Part shown: positions 24,567 to 35,812 of the stretch, piece by piece | Layout: every line of letters begins with the position of its first letter | How positions within the stretch are numbered: position 1 is the stretch's first letter | Source: Nymphaea colorata | Lineage: Eukaryota; Streptophyta; Magnoliopsida; Nymphaeales; Nymphaeaceae | NCBI RefSeq assembly: GCF_008831285.2 | Contig: NC_045143.1 | Location: 18,751,655 to 18,815,654, forward strand | Length of the DNA: 64,000 bases | Direction of reading: 5' to 3' | Translations under genes and position numbers: made by a program | Notes under the pieces: generated by a model | What the model was told of the DNA's origin: nothing | Database searches by the model: none | The model's input: only the letters and a program-made list of their open reading frames with translations

Positions 24567-24727
24567 CTGAAGTTGGTAGTTGATTCTTACGGTGCATGCA
24601 GTTCAGAAATGATACAGAGAGAGAAGAGAAGCAGAAACAGAAAAAGAAGAAGAAAGAAACACGTCGTACGGTTCCACTCGGTACATGGAAGGAATACCCG
24701 GATGTGAGCAGTCAACTTATCTTATAT
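24567..24727 (-). promoter_or_regulatory. 5' leader exon, short uORF and TATA region of PHL copy 2
   Basis: The minus strand carries the same ATATAAGATA box (24727-24718) as copy 1, then a CT-rich leader, a uORF starting ATGCACCGTAAG at 24597, and a donor ACTTCAG|GTATTT ending the exon at 24567. Conservation between copies while the flanks diverged supports a real promoter and leader intron. The acceptor just before the coding exon is less clear than in copy 1. Confidence 0.5.
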
Positions 24728-25289
24728 CAGAACTCTTTCCTTGAATCGGTGCTCTCCAGTTTTAACTCTTCTAACAAATATAAGATAGTCTTTTTCGCTC
24801 TCCGCATGATCAACTCTGTACTTTTACTGATGGTCTCAATGATCACCATGTTCGGGCTAGAACTTTTCTGTCCCTTTCCATCCTAGTTGTTTTCTTACAT
24901 TAAACAAAAACAAAAGGGGACATCCAAACCATGATACAAATATCTGTCCAAAATCTAGTCATTTGACTTTACTGTAGATAAATTCAAAATGTCAAACTAG
25001 TGCAGAAAGGGGTGAACTTCAATTTGAAGGCAAAAACAAAGAATTGCCAACGAAAATAAGTATTAAAAGAAAAGATAGTGGGGATGCTTTCTTTCCACTG
25101 TCATCTGTGCCGTCTTTAGGAAAAATGGCCGAGGTCAAATCCGTCCTATGTGCTCCACATATCCATGGCTCCTCACTTGCTCCACATGGAAAGATATGAT
25201 AAACAAAAGGATGGCAGAACACCCCATGAACATTTCAGCCAATTGCAATACTTTTTTCTCTAATGGGAAACTGAATCATCCATGAACTC

Positions 25290-25950
25290 TGATTTATACT
25301 AGCCACAAATATCGCGATATTTAGATAAAAACAAGGAAAACAAAAAGGCAAAAAATCACGATATTTTCAAAGCCAACAAATATATATCGCGTTTTTTTCG
25401 TCACGGTCTAAAGCCGCATTCAAACAGGCATTGTTGGTATTTTTTGAACAAATTTAAAACTTTAAGCTACACGTGCTCCATTTCATTTTTAGAAGGGGTA
25501 GTTTATAATACCAAAGTTTTAGCAAGGCAGTTTTTAACTCTTCGCTTCTTTTGAACTCTCCTTTTCTTTTCAAGGGCAAAAACTAAAAAAGAAAAGAGAA
25601 TTAGCGCTTTTAAGCCCCTCTGATAGGGTTTGGAGCTTGAGCATTCTTCGCGTGTGGAAGAAGATGACCTGCCGGCTAGCAGTAAGCCTTTGAAGCTTGG
25701 GTTTGGGGTTTGGACATTCCTTTACTACCACCTGCTGTCCTATCTTTTAATGTATTAACTATCCAATAGACAAAGCAGCAAGCCTTACGCCTTCAAGTTC
25801 TGTTTTCTTTTTTACATAATTTTTTTATTTTTTATTTAAAAAAATTGAGAGACTTTCTTGAAACTTTTTTGAGAAAAATAACTTCAAAAAAAAAAATCCT
25901 GAAAAAATTTGTGGTTATGCTTAAAATATTTCAGTACCAATGACATTTAT
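25290..25950. other. Insertion or non-homologous segment upstream of PHL copy 2
   Basis: AT-rich DNA in unit 2 with no counterpart in unit 1, between homologous CATGAACTCT and GGTCGTCTGTCCACA tracts (unit 1 has about 150 bp there). It contains a perfect 16-bp palindrome, AAATATCGCGATATTT, at 25307-25322. No coding sequence or clear element ends were seen. Confidence 0.5.
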
Positions 25951-26049
25951 GTAGAAGAAGTGAAAAAAGACGGAGAACCGGAGGCAGAACTCCGCTTTGA
26001 TTCACATCACGCCAACGACGGAGGTCGTCTGTCCACATCAATTTTTTGA

Positions 26050-27800
26050 TGCAGATACCACATAACGAATAGACATATATGCAATTAAAACCAATGGAAT
26101 GATTCGAATCTTCCAAGAGAAGTTGATTGAAAGATCAAAGCGGGGAATTTTGGAAAGAGAAGGATACGGCCAATCTTTCAGTACACGGAGCCAGGCGTCT
26201 AAACGAGGGCGGGGTCCAGGGAACCTTTTTTTTTTTTAATTACTTTTAATAAGCTTTGATCAAGCGAATGCTACGGCCTACGGGTCTATGCCAACAGAAA
26301 ATGCACCTGATCTTTAAAATTTTTTTTGCTCACTGCTCTCATTATCCAATTACATCGGTCCTTATTGCGGCTTTAGGCGGTCTGTCTAAATGCATTGAAT
26401 TGAGTCGACTAGTGAGTTGTCAGTCTGCAAGTAGTGTTGCCAAGGGCCGAGTTAGAAATTTTTTTAGATAGCAACCTAGGTCTCGTGAGGCTGTTCCATA
26501 TAGTTAAACCGAGTTTTATCTAGATCCAACATGCAAATTCAATGTTTTAATTTGAATTCTATGGAGCGTATTATATCATCGAGCGAGCGAGGGAGCACGT
26601 AATGGCATGCATGAGCTTCCAATGAAATAAAGCGGGGTTGAAAAGGTGTTTCTCAAGTATCAGCCACATGAAGAAGCTGGTTATGTGTGCTAAGCCCATG
26701 TAAAAGTGTGCAAAGTAACCAGAATATCCCACTTCAGTGAAAAGAGTAACCCTTGACAAAGAAAAATAAAAAGTTAAAAATAAAAAGTTTTTTGTAAGTT
26801 TTTTTTGGAGTGAGCAGGAAGTTAACAACTCACGACCGCCCACCCCCACACACGCCGCCCCCCCAAAGTGACAGTTTGCTTAACACTGGTTTAAGAAAGT
26901 TTCTTATTTTGTAATGGTTTAAAACAGAAGTTGGCTAAGCTGTCCTTGGCATATATAAAGCGGGCCGGAGTTTTTGCTTGGCCGGTAGTGGTGGTGTTAA
27001 TTTATCACTATTGCTCTTTCGTTTTTAATATTACGTTGGACAGTTGGGGTCGACGACTCTGACTGTGGTAGAGTTTCTCGCTTGCCGGGCAACGTATAAC
27101 CGTCTGGTTAATGTCCCAGCCCCGGGCCTATGCATATTGTTTATTGATACGTTGGGAAATTGACGCCAAGGAGAATCGAACCTGCGACTTAACCTCTGTA
27201 TTATGATGCATCATAATGTCAATAGTGAATATTTTATTACTTTAAAGACAATATTTAAAATAATGTCTTCTCTCTTTATAGAAGCCAGCATTTATTTGGC
27301 TTGTAGGTAGGTTTCCATGACCTGAGCCCATCGCTGCAAGTCACGCCTGAGATGTGAAAGGATCTTATATAAATCAGATATATTTCAATAAGATATACTT
27401 TTAGTTGTATCTATTTTTTTATTTTGATTGGAATTTAGGTTCGAACACAAACGAAAAAAAAAAAAAGGCATTTGAATTCGAAAGTTGAAATCTGATTTCA
27501 CAATCTAAATCGGATCTCAATCTGATTTTTGTATCTGTATCTGAATCTAAATCTAAGTTTTTAAGATTTAAAATGTAAGAGCATTGAATATAAAGCATTT
27601 ATTTAAAGTTAAATCCGATTTGATTTTTATGCATGCGTATTCTAATTCGAATCTGAATCCAATTTGATTTTTTAATTAGATATAAATTTTCTTTTTCATA
27701 TATATCTCACTTTTTTCAGAACAATTTAGTTGGATATTTGATTCAAATAGAATATACTGTAAACTGGCCCTTTCAATCAAAACTAACCCATTGACCATCT
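26050..27800. other. Spacer, nothing recognised
   Basis: AT-rich with a C-rich patch near 26840-26865 and low-complexity CTGATTT/AATCTAAAT-type runs near 27480-27700. The minus-strand ORF at 26571-26849 has no recognisable domain. Confidence 0.4.
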
Positions 27801-27804
27801 CTAA

Positions 27805-27934
27805 TTCGTCATCAAGTTGAGGTCTTATATATTAGGTTCAATGCTAGTTACGTTTAGGTCAAACCCTACTTCGTCATAGAGGTGAGATCTTATATATCAG
27901 GTTCAACGCCAGTTGCGTTTAGGTCAAACCCTAC
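27805..27934. repeat. Tandem duplication, 2 x 65 bp
   Basis: Units at 27805-27869 and 27870-27934. Both begin TTCGTCAT and end GTTTAGGTCAAACCCTAC. Confidence 0.9.
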
Positions 27935-27939
27935 CTCTT

Positions 27940-29500
27940 GGCAACTTTATCCCAAGACTTAAAACCTTGAAAACATTTAGAGTCATCACATCACACCAAC
28001 ATTAAACACACCATAATTAAGTAAATCAAATCCAGTTAACAGGATGAAACCTTCAAATGAAAAAGATACAAAGAAAAAAATGTTTCTAACATCCAATTTC
28101 TAAAACTCTGAGACTAGCATGGGCATCATCAGATTGTCACGACAAATGTAACATCCATGTCACCAAGACGGCTAGAGGATGGGTTGAGATCCATGGGACT
28201 AAGGACCCCAGCCTAGCTAGCCTACTGTGAAAGCAGGTTGGGTTGTTTCACCTCATTTGTCAGTGATCATTGGTGAAAACTGCCGCTGAGTTGAAAAAGA
28301 GGCCGTATACCATTACTAGCAGTTTCCATGTGAGTTATTAATGCCTAACATAGTTACGGTTTCTGGCTCTTCAACACTGCCAGAGGCCACGCACCAGTTT
28401 CCTTAAATAACAAATGTGTGAATCTAACTCCCTAGTGATTCCTTTCAATATGCCACGTTATAATATTATACAAGGCAGGAAACTAACAAGTTGTTCTATG
28501 GATGAAATCCTTGGCGTGGATTGAAGCTGGCGAATAATACGTACTTGTAGTCATGATCTTCAATTTTTTAATGAGAAAAAAATATGTGGTTTCTTTAGTA
28601 GATTTGAATACATTGAGGTTCTGTTGCAACTTTTAAATCGTTTGTCAGTTCCATGAGGTCATAAGATATCATATTATATTTTCTATAGACAGAAGGCTGA
28701 GTGCGATGTTGGCCAAGGTTGCGCCTACCATTCTTAATTAATGAGTCACAGAACATATGGCTCATGAAAATATTAATTAGGTTAATGGACTTTTCTGAAT
28801 AAACTATCCCAATAAAATTCAAATGGATGTATATATATATATGGATTCTAGATTTCTCTATCTAGGTTTGAACAGAGAAAACCTCTCGTCTTTCACAGCA
28901 CACTGCCTGATACAATGCATTGGATAATGTATTTAATGATGCCCGCCCGATGCATTACATGGAGTGGTTGTAATTGAATGGAGCTTAAGATATACCAAGT
29001 GTTCCAGCTCCTATATATAATGATGTATTTAATGATGCATTGTTCACAAATTTTTTCAATTAGTGGGAGAAGAAATGGCCATGTTCTAAGGTTGTCAATG
29101 GAATATCGGATTGAAATAGGATGTACAATTTTATCAAACCCGATAAATTGATGTTTGTATATTCGAATTCAAATGCGAACAAAAAAAGTATAATGTCATA
29201 TGTGAATCCGAATTTTAAATTCAAAATCAAACTATCAGACTTCTAAATACACAACCGACTCCTAACCATGCGCATTATTTTATATTAAAACCCAACTTTC
29301 GAAATGTATGGCTATTGGAATACAGAATTTTCTCTTGCCGACTAAATCTCTACAGGACCCACGTTCGGATCATCATGATCACGACGATCCAGTCAGAAGG
29401 CCAAAGAAGCTGAATGTTGTGTTCCTGCATCACAGTTTGTCCAAGTTTTATTCATTCAAGTTAATTAGTAGGAGTCATCTTTTTAGTGGTGGGTAGGGGG
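27940..29500. other. Spacer, nothing recognised
   Basis: AT-rich with a short (AT) run near 28830. ORFs at 28595-28822 (minus) and 29308-29496 (plus) have no recognisable similarity. Confidence 0.4.
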
Positions 29501-29504
29501 CGGC

Positions 29505-29640
29505 CCCAAGTTGGGGTCGATAGGGCCATTACTTCCTCTCAAATTAAAAAAATACATGTAATTTTATATTTTAATTTGTCAAAATTTTGAAACCATAGTT
29601 TGACCCTTCTAATGAAAAATTCCTGACCCGAGATTTTAAC
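29505..29640. repeat. Dispersed repeat, copy b (weaker)
   Basis: Resembles copies a and c in order: a GGGGTCGATAGGG-like start, an AT-rich middle with GTCAAAATTTTGAAA, and CTAATGAAAAATTCCTGACC at the end. Confidence 0.45.
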
Positions 29641-29649
29641 GAATGGATG

Positions 29650-30430
29650 CAATGTTATTACACTCAGGTATGTGATGCTGAACCGTTCAAAGAAGGCAAG
29701 ATTTTGTTTGCTCAAGTTTGTAATTTTGCTATGTAATTTCCTAGAAAACAGCTTTTAGTTCTGGATCTTAATAAGATTTGATTCCCGATTCACATCGCCC
29801 GGGCCGCCAAGTTGCAAGTTGAAAACTAGGGTTGAATTTGTCGGCTCCAAAGTGTGGTTCGTCTTTTTATATGCATGATATTATAAACTTTTGTCTAGTA
29901 ATTAGAATATGTTGAGATAACACAAGCACTATTAAAATACGATTAATGTAAGATTATTATAAGACGAATGTGGTGATGATAATGTAAAATACTAAAGTTC
30001 ATGGTGCAACATGCAAGTTTAAGAAAGCTAAGCTTTACAAAATGAGGGTTTGGGAATATTTGAGGCGTAGGTCAAACCGGCCTCGCCGCCACATTAACCC
30101 AAAATCTGTGCTAATTAGGGCAAGTGAAGAACCCAAGTTGACCGAATAAACAACCTATATTTGGTGAGCGTAATCACATCAAATTAATTTTCAGAAACAG
30201 GGGATCACATTCAACCAGATTTTCCAAGCTTTATTTAATCAATGCCAAGAGAATTGAATTGTCAAAAAAGCGCTCATGAGTTTGAGAACGACAATCTTTC
30301 AGCAATTTTCATCAAATAAACAAGGTTCTTTCCTTTTTTTTTTTTTTTGAAAGTGAGGACGCCCTCGCTTCATGTGTGGGATCGATCAACTTTACACGTG
30401 ACAACTCTTTATTAAAAAATTAAAAAAAGT
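29650..30430. other. Spacer, nothing recognised
   Basis: AT-rich. A T-run near 30335 precedes the GC-rich ORF. No supported feature. Confidence 0.4.
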
Positions 30431-30434
30431 GAGG

Positions 30435-30752
30435 ATGGCAAGTGGAGGCTGCCTTGCCGGTGGTCCTAAGCCGCCGGCGAAGCCCCAGCAGGTATCGCCG
30501 AAAATAGTGAGGGGAGATGGTAATCTCTCCTTGCAAAAACTTTTAGCGTTGGTGAGGGAGCAGGTGCCGCCATCGGGCAGCGGGGGAGGAATCTCCCCCC
30601 TTCATGGGGACGCATCGGCGAGGAGACGTGCACTGCCGTTTGGTGGAAGGAATCCCCCCTCTCCCATCTGCACAAAGTTGGCAGGACAAAAAAAAAAAAG
30701 CAAAAAAAGAAAAGCTGTTCGTTACCCGATCAAAAAGACCGAACGGTCCTGA
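30435..30752 (+). CDS. GC-rich unrecognised ORF (about 105 aa) with basic C-terminus
   Basis: Begins ATGGCAAG in a reasonable plant start context. It encodes a Pro/Gly-rich protein (GGPKPPAKPQQVSPKIVRG) ending in a Lys/Arg-rich tail (GQKKKSKKRKAVRYPIKKTE) that looks like a nuclear-localisation or nucleic-acid-binding tail. The stretch is a sharp GC island in AT-rich surroundings, more like the LINE sequence at 58-64 kb than the local DNA, so it may come from a retroelement ORF1. It has a long open antisense frame, which is usual in GC-rich DNA. Function unknown. Confidence 0.3.
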   Translation: MASGGCLAGGPKPPAKPQQVSPKIVRGDGNLSLQKLLALVREQVPPSGSGGGISPLHGDASARRRALPFGGRNPPSPICTKLAGQKKKSKKRKAVRYPIKKTERS

Positions 30753-30834
30753 TGGGCATGTCCAGCTTTTGTCACCATATATATGATACAGCCTTAGTAG
30801 CCATGGCATTTCTACAGCCTTCATCAGGGTCGGA

Positions 30835-31010
30835 GACAAGGAGGGGTTCTGCCCTACACCTTTAAAAAAAAAAAAATTATATGTAAATTTTAAAAATTTT
30901 ACTTGTAATATATAAAAGTTTTGAAAAATGATATTTCGGCCCTTATCAAAATTTAGAAATTTTAATTTGGTCCCCCTCATGAAAAATTTCTAGCTTTGCC
31001 CCTCCCATAA
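30835..31010. repeat. Dispersed repeat, copy c
   Basis: Best match to 20375-20550: TTATATGTAAATTTTAAAAA, GAAAAATGATATTTCGG, ATCAAAATTTAGAAATTTTA, then CCCCCTCATGAAAAATTTCT and GCCCCTCCC. Confidence 0.6.
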
Positions 31011-31019
31011 TGCATATGC

Positions 31020-31445
31020 CACCTTGCAGCTGCACTGGGGGCGCATGCACTCAAGTCACCCATCTGATGATGAAAGGGGACAAAATCCCCACTTAGCTTT
31101 TAAAATCATCAAGAATGAATTTAGCCATGAATTTAGGACATGTTTGTATGCTGTTTTCAAAAATTGGTTTTGTAAAAGAGTGTGTTTTTTAATTGTTTTT
31201 TAAAAAAATTGATTTGTATGTTTGGATGACACACCTGAAACTCATTTTTGGTAAATAATATGTTAATGGAGGGTCATCCAAATACTACCTTCCTTTATAT
31301 AGATGGTTAAGAGAGAAAAAAAAAATACAATGTTTTAGTCCTTTAATACAAATTCACAACTTTTTTATGTTTTTTCAGTCAACTGTAAATGTGGACAAAA
31401 TCAATGGCTGAAATTTTTCCTAATGGTTGATCTGGCACTTTCTGG
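31020..31445. other. Spacer
   Basis: AT-rich, no supported feature; lies between the dispersed repeat and the copia RT remnant. Confidence 0.4.
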
Positions 31446-31449
31446 CACC

Positions 31450-34130
31450 TATCCTTTGTGATGTATTTGCACATACACCAGACGGGTGAGCAATTGAATT
31501 GTTCCCATCAGTGGCAGCTTAGAACATCGGATGAACTAGCCATTCAAGGGACTAAAATTCTGTTTCCTGATTGGATGAAGCCGAACTCCTTTGATGCTGT
31601 AGATAATTTGCAAAACCAATTCCATGGCCACTATTTTAAACCATAGAGAGACTATGTAGTTTGCAAACAAGTTACGTGATTGGCCTTAGATTGCATGAAG
31701 CCGAACTCCTTTGATGTTGTAGATAATTTGCAAAACCAATTCCATAGCCACTGTTTTAAACCATAGAGAGACTATGTAGTTTGCAAACAAGTTTCTCTCC
31801 CTTACTATCATATCTTTAGGGTACCTGCATATAAACATCCTCATGCAAATATCCATGTAAAAAAGCATTGTTCACATCCATTTCACACAGAACCCAGTCC
31901 CGTACCACAACTATATCCAATAAGCTTCTAACCATAACCATCTAAGCAATAGGGGAAAATATTTCATTGAAGCTCAAGCCCTCTTGTCATGAATATCATT
32001 TTTTCACTAATCATGCCTTGTACTTTTCAATTTTCTTGTTTGAACGAAGCTTGATTCTATAAACCTATTTACATACACTAGGTTTGACTCCTTTCGGTAG
32101 AGCAGTCAAGGTCCAAGTTTTCTTTTCCCACCAAAGCACCTATAGTAGAATTTGTTGCATTTCCACCATTCTTTGCTTTTTACAGCTTCTTAATAACTCT
32201 ATGGTTTAGTCAAAGCTGCTATAGAAGCTAGAAAGGCCAAATGCTTATGAGAAAAACAATTGAATGAAAGAAAATTTGACAAGGGGTACCTTGTGTCATT
32301 CACTTGTCTAAATGCTGAGACAATGCCAGTCGAGTTAGAAGAAATTAGGAAAGAGTAGTAATCTTTCATCCAAGAAGCAAATTTCCTTTCCCGAATGGAT
32401 ATACAGACCAATTTGTTAGGATTTTCAGTCTAAACGGAGTTTGGCATCTCAGTTGGTTGAGTTTCCACAAATTTTTTAACGAGGGATACTACCTTCTGGT
32501 GGTCTACTAGTCTCAATAAGGTCACTTCATTGGTTTTCAGGTGTTGATCTTAGATTTGTAATAGGCTAATGGCTTCCTTTTGAACTGTAGGCATGGGCAA
32601 TACGGTTTGTCGTTCATCTTCACTAATTTGTTTAAAAGGGAAAATATTTTCATAGAAAATGATATCATAGCTTGTTAACACCTTTTGGTTCCCATGATCA
32701 TACACTTATGCTTTTTGCTCCCTCCAGATAGCCAATGAAATACACCTTTGTTCATCAAAGTCAAATTTCCTTTGTTATGATCATTGTTAGTAGCATGACA
32801 AAAGGACCCAAATACCTTATGATGTTTGAAAGAAGTTTTCTTGCTAAACAACTTTAGAAGTGGTGCTTTTCCCCTTAAGGTAGGAGTAGGAACACTATTA
32901 ATTAAACAAGTTGTCATTAAAACACACTCTCCCCAAAAACATATGGGTAAGTTTTCTTCCAAACATAAGGCTCTTGCCATTTCTAACAAGTATCTCTGCT
33001 TACATTCAACTACACCATTTTGTCGTGGCGAAGCAATGCAGTTGTGTTGATGCAAAGTACATTGTTCTCTAAGAATATTTTAATTGAAGATTAAAATTGA
33101 CTTTTAATCATTGTGAAAAAAAATTGACAATATGTTAAGCCTCATATTTATTTCTCATGAGAAAAACCCAAGTAGTTCATATAAAGTTATCCACAATACC
33201 TATAAAATATTGAGCACCAGTAAGAGATTGAGTATGGGGACCCCAAATGTCACCATGTATTAACTCAAAAGGATGTAATTATGAAATGCTACTTAAATGA
33301 CATTGCAAATGAGTCTATCTTGCATGTGACAAGTATCACAACAACATTCTTTGTTTAAGTCACAATGTAAATCCAAATATGAACCAAATAGCTTATGCCA
33401 AAGTTCTTGAGACGAAGTGATGGCTAAACTTCATGGTATGGGTGTTACTTATTGATGAAGCACATATCCCTCAATCATCATCCTCAATGCGAGGTCTTGA
33501 AAGACACAATAAGTAGGAAATAAGGTTATGGAACAAATGCACAAGAATAATTGATTTTGAATAACAAGAAGGGTACAAGGACAGTCTTGCCATTTGGTAA
33601 GCTCACAGACTCATAATAGGGCTTGGGTTGTTGTAAGAATGAACCATCAGCACAAATGTGTCAACATGACACAAATCGATTATCCAAGGAATATATTGAG
33701 ATTCAAGGGAAGAAACATTACTATCTAAGTTAATAGAAGCTGTATAATTTCTACCGAGTGATATAATTTTTTGATATTCATCCATGGTGAATGTGAGAGC
33801 AAGTTCCTAGCTACCTGAACTACCATTGCCTAGAGAACTTGCCCCATCACATGTTACCTGGTCGGTTGCATTCTGCTCGATTGCCATGGTTGCTGCAATA
33901 GTGGACTTGAATTTCGGATTATATAGTCGATGGCTGGAGGGTAGCTGATCAACTTGAAGCACTTGCTCCTTACATGGCACACTCCATGACAATGGCTACA
34001 TACTAGTATGCTTTGTTGAGCTCTTCTATTCATTTGAAAGTGAGTGGCCATCTCATGACCTTCGATTTTACCATTCTGATCTTGAGTATCAGCCAACAAA
34101 TTGTATGATTTAGATGTCGGCACGATAATT
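31450..34130 (-). mobile_element. Decayed Ty1/copia element 2 (gag to RT), no LTRs seen
   Basis: Minus-strand order: gag zinc knuckle CSHCHGVCHVRSKC (C-x2-C-x4-H-x4-C, near 34000); a protease-like SQYIPWIID stretch (near 33690) where the expected Asp-Ser-Gly is mutated; integrase core at 33055-32675 (IASPRQNGVVECKQRYLLEM, LPICFWGECVLMTTCLINSV, KVFGSFCHAT); a linker at 32411-32199 (RYPLSNFLSFNCFSHKHLAF); then RT at about 31990-31570 (MDVNNAFLHGYLHEDVYMQV, KLVCKLHSLYGLKQW). Frameshifts are frequent. The RT end carries an internal duplication. The upstream end abuts a fragment of the LARD family at about 34150. Confidence 0.88.
31571..31794. repeat. Internal duplication in copia RT, 2 x about 104 bp, period 120
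   Basis: Segments 31571-31674 and 31691-31794 are about 95% alike. Both carry TGAAGCCGAACTCCTTTGAT and GAGAGACTATGTAGTTTGCA, so the RT block around LYGLKQW is present twice. Confidence 0.92.
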
Positions 34131-34149
34131 CTGGATTCACACTATTTTT

Positions 34150-34477
34150 CATATTGCAAGACCAAGAGTTTGCATCCCAAAAAATCTTCTAGTTCTTAGA
34201 ATGCTTCAGAAAAATGAGGTTTTGTTTTGAAATGAGAGAGAATGTGACTCACCCGTCGGTACAAGGATAAATCATTTTCGGTGCCTTTACAGAGGGTAAT
34301 CAATCCAAGGGCTATGTTTTCTTGATGCATTTCATTTCTCTTTAAAAATCTTTTTCATTCTAAATGTGGTGTAGTGTTTGAGAAAATGTTGAAGATTTGA
34401 TGTTTCAAGATTTTGAGAAAGTTTTGAAGAATCATTTGAAAGTGTAAAACATTTTGATTTAGGAAATCTTGAGTGAG
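34150..34477 (-). mobile_element. Fragment of LARD-family internal region, inverted
   Basis: Matches 45010-45325 in the same orientation and, in reverse complement, about 36500-36830 within LARD I. Shared blocks include TTTTGAAATGAGAGAGAA, GGTGTAGTGTTTGAGAAAAT and AGTGTAAAACATTTT. It directly abuts the left LTR of LARD I, so it is part of a third, mostly lost copy or a rearrangement. Confidence 0.75.
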
Positions 34478-35812
34478 TATTATCACCCCAATTTTTTCAA
34501 AAAAAGACTATTATTTTATTATTTCGATTTAAATTTTAGACCCAAAACAAATTTAATTTCTAAACCCAAGTCTAGATCCAAATCACGCATTTCAAACTCA
34601 AAATACAAAATTCAAATTCAAATCCCAACGTTAGACGCGAGATTCAAGTCCAAAATCCAATTATTAGACCCAAATTAGATCCAAAATCTAAGTTTAGATT
34701 CAAAATGAAGAATTTTAAACTCAAATTTCAAAGCCGAATTTAAATTTTGAATTTTGGATCCAAAGCTCTTTCCTCTTGAATTCAAATTTTGAATTTTGGA
34801 TCGAAAACTCTTCCCTCTTGAATTCAAATCTTGAATTCAAATTTTGAATTTTGGCTCCAAAATCTCTATAAATACTCCCACAATCCTCCCTCTTGAGCAT
34901 GGGCTAACTCTTGGGGATTTCTAATGCTTCATCACTTGAAGATTTGCCTCTCTTTCCATTTTTCTCATATTCTCCAACGTTGGGAGCAAGCCACTCCATG
35001 TTCAAACTCCTCAAAGGAGCAAAGGAAGACCTCTTAGAGGGATTTTTCATCATCTTGGAGGTTCATCCGTGGGGACTCCAAGATCATTCAAAGGGAAGGC
35101 TCATTTCTAAATCATTCATATTCGAGGTATGTAATCTTTCTCTTATTTTCATCTATTTTCATTTCCTTTTGCCACCTCCTCATAGTTGTGCAAGAAAGTT
35201 ATAAAGATTTCCTATCCGGAATCAAGAGCTACTCATGAGTGCACTGGGAGTATGAGCAACGTGAACTAAATTCCATTTCTTTATTTATCTCCAAAAATAT
35301 GCTTGTTATAATGTCTTGGTCATCATATATGCTTGAGATGATGTTCATGCATGATGTTCTAATTTTTCCTCAATTAATGAGCAAATGCACGGTAAGAATC
35401 AATGCTTGGGTTGGGGGTTTCATCATTCTCATATTGATTTTTGAGGTTGGGACTTGTCCAACCCGAGAAAGCCCTTCACGAATTTGTACATGGTAAATTG
35501 CATCTTCATGTCATTTTTACACTTAGTTTATTTCTTAATCACTTGATTAGGAACCCCAATGAGTGCTTCATCATTCTCCATTTTCATGAGTATTTGATTT
35601 TCTTTCATACCCAATGATGGAAAAAATGTATTTTCTTGAAACAAATTATATGATTTTATGTTCATTTTTGGAAGCATGTTTTCCAAAAGATTTTCAAAAC
35701 CAAATGCCCTCTCTAATGCGGCCTTGGAGAGTTAACTTAGGTTATTGCATGAGCCCAGATTCCCCTCTGGCATATATAAAAATTGAAGTCGGATATTTTC
35801 AAGTCATTTTTT
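34478..35812 (+). repeat. Left LTR of LARD I
   Basis: Begins TATTATCACCCC (expected TG mutated to TA). A TATAAATA box lies at 34867-34874, and U3 holds three units of a roughly 60-bp repeat containing TTTTGAATTTTGG and CTCTTGAATTCAAAT. The end is set by where homology with the right LTR stops. That copy is truncated, so the true LTR may be longer. Confidence 0.8.
34867..34874 (+). promoter_or_regulatory. TATA box in left LTR
   Basis: TATAAATA, conserved at the same relative place in the right LTR (40336-40343) and followed by the conserved tract CAATCCTCCCTCTT. It probably positions LTR transcription. Confidence 0.6.

Larger units (their letters stand above)
22160..26040. repeat. Segmental duplication, unit 2 (matches 1-3150)
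   Basis: Collinear with unit 1 across introns, exons, leader and promoter. It is interrupted by about 660 bp of extra DNA at about 25290-25950. The full duplicated unit probably also includes exons 4-6 (20920-21505), whose counterparts lie outside the window. Confidence 0.75.

Noticed and set aside
25307-25322. 16-bp perfect palindrome as a possible operator
   Set aside because: A single AT-rich palindrome in a plant intergenic insertion; nothing links it to a binding protein. Kept only as a note in the insertion entry.
26571-26849. Minus-strand ORF of 92 aa with a hydrophobic stretch
   Set aside because: No recognisable domain, low-complexity edges, and no start or splice support.
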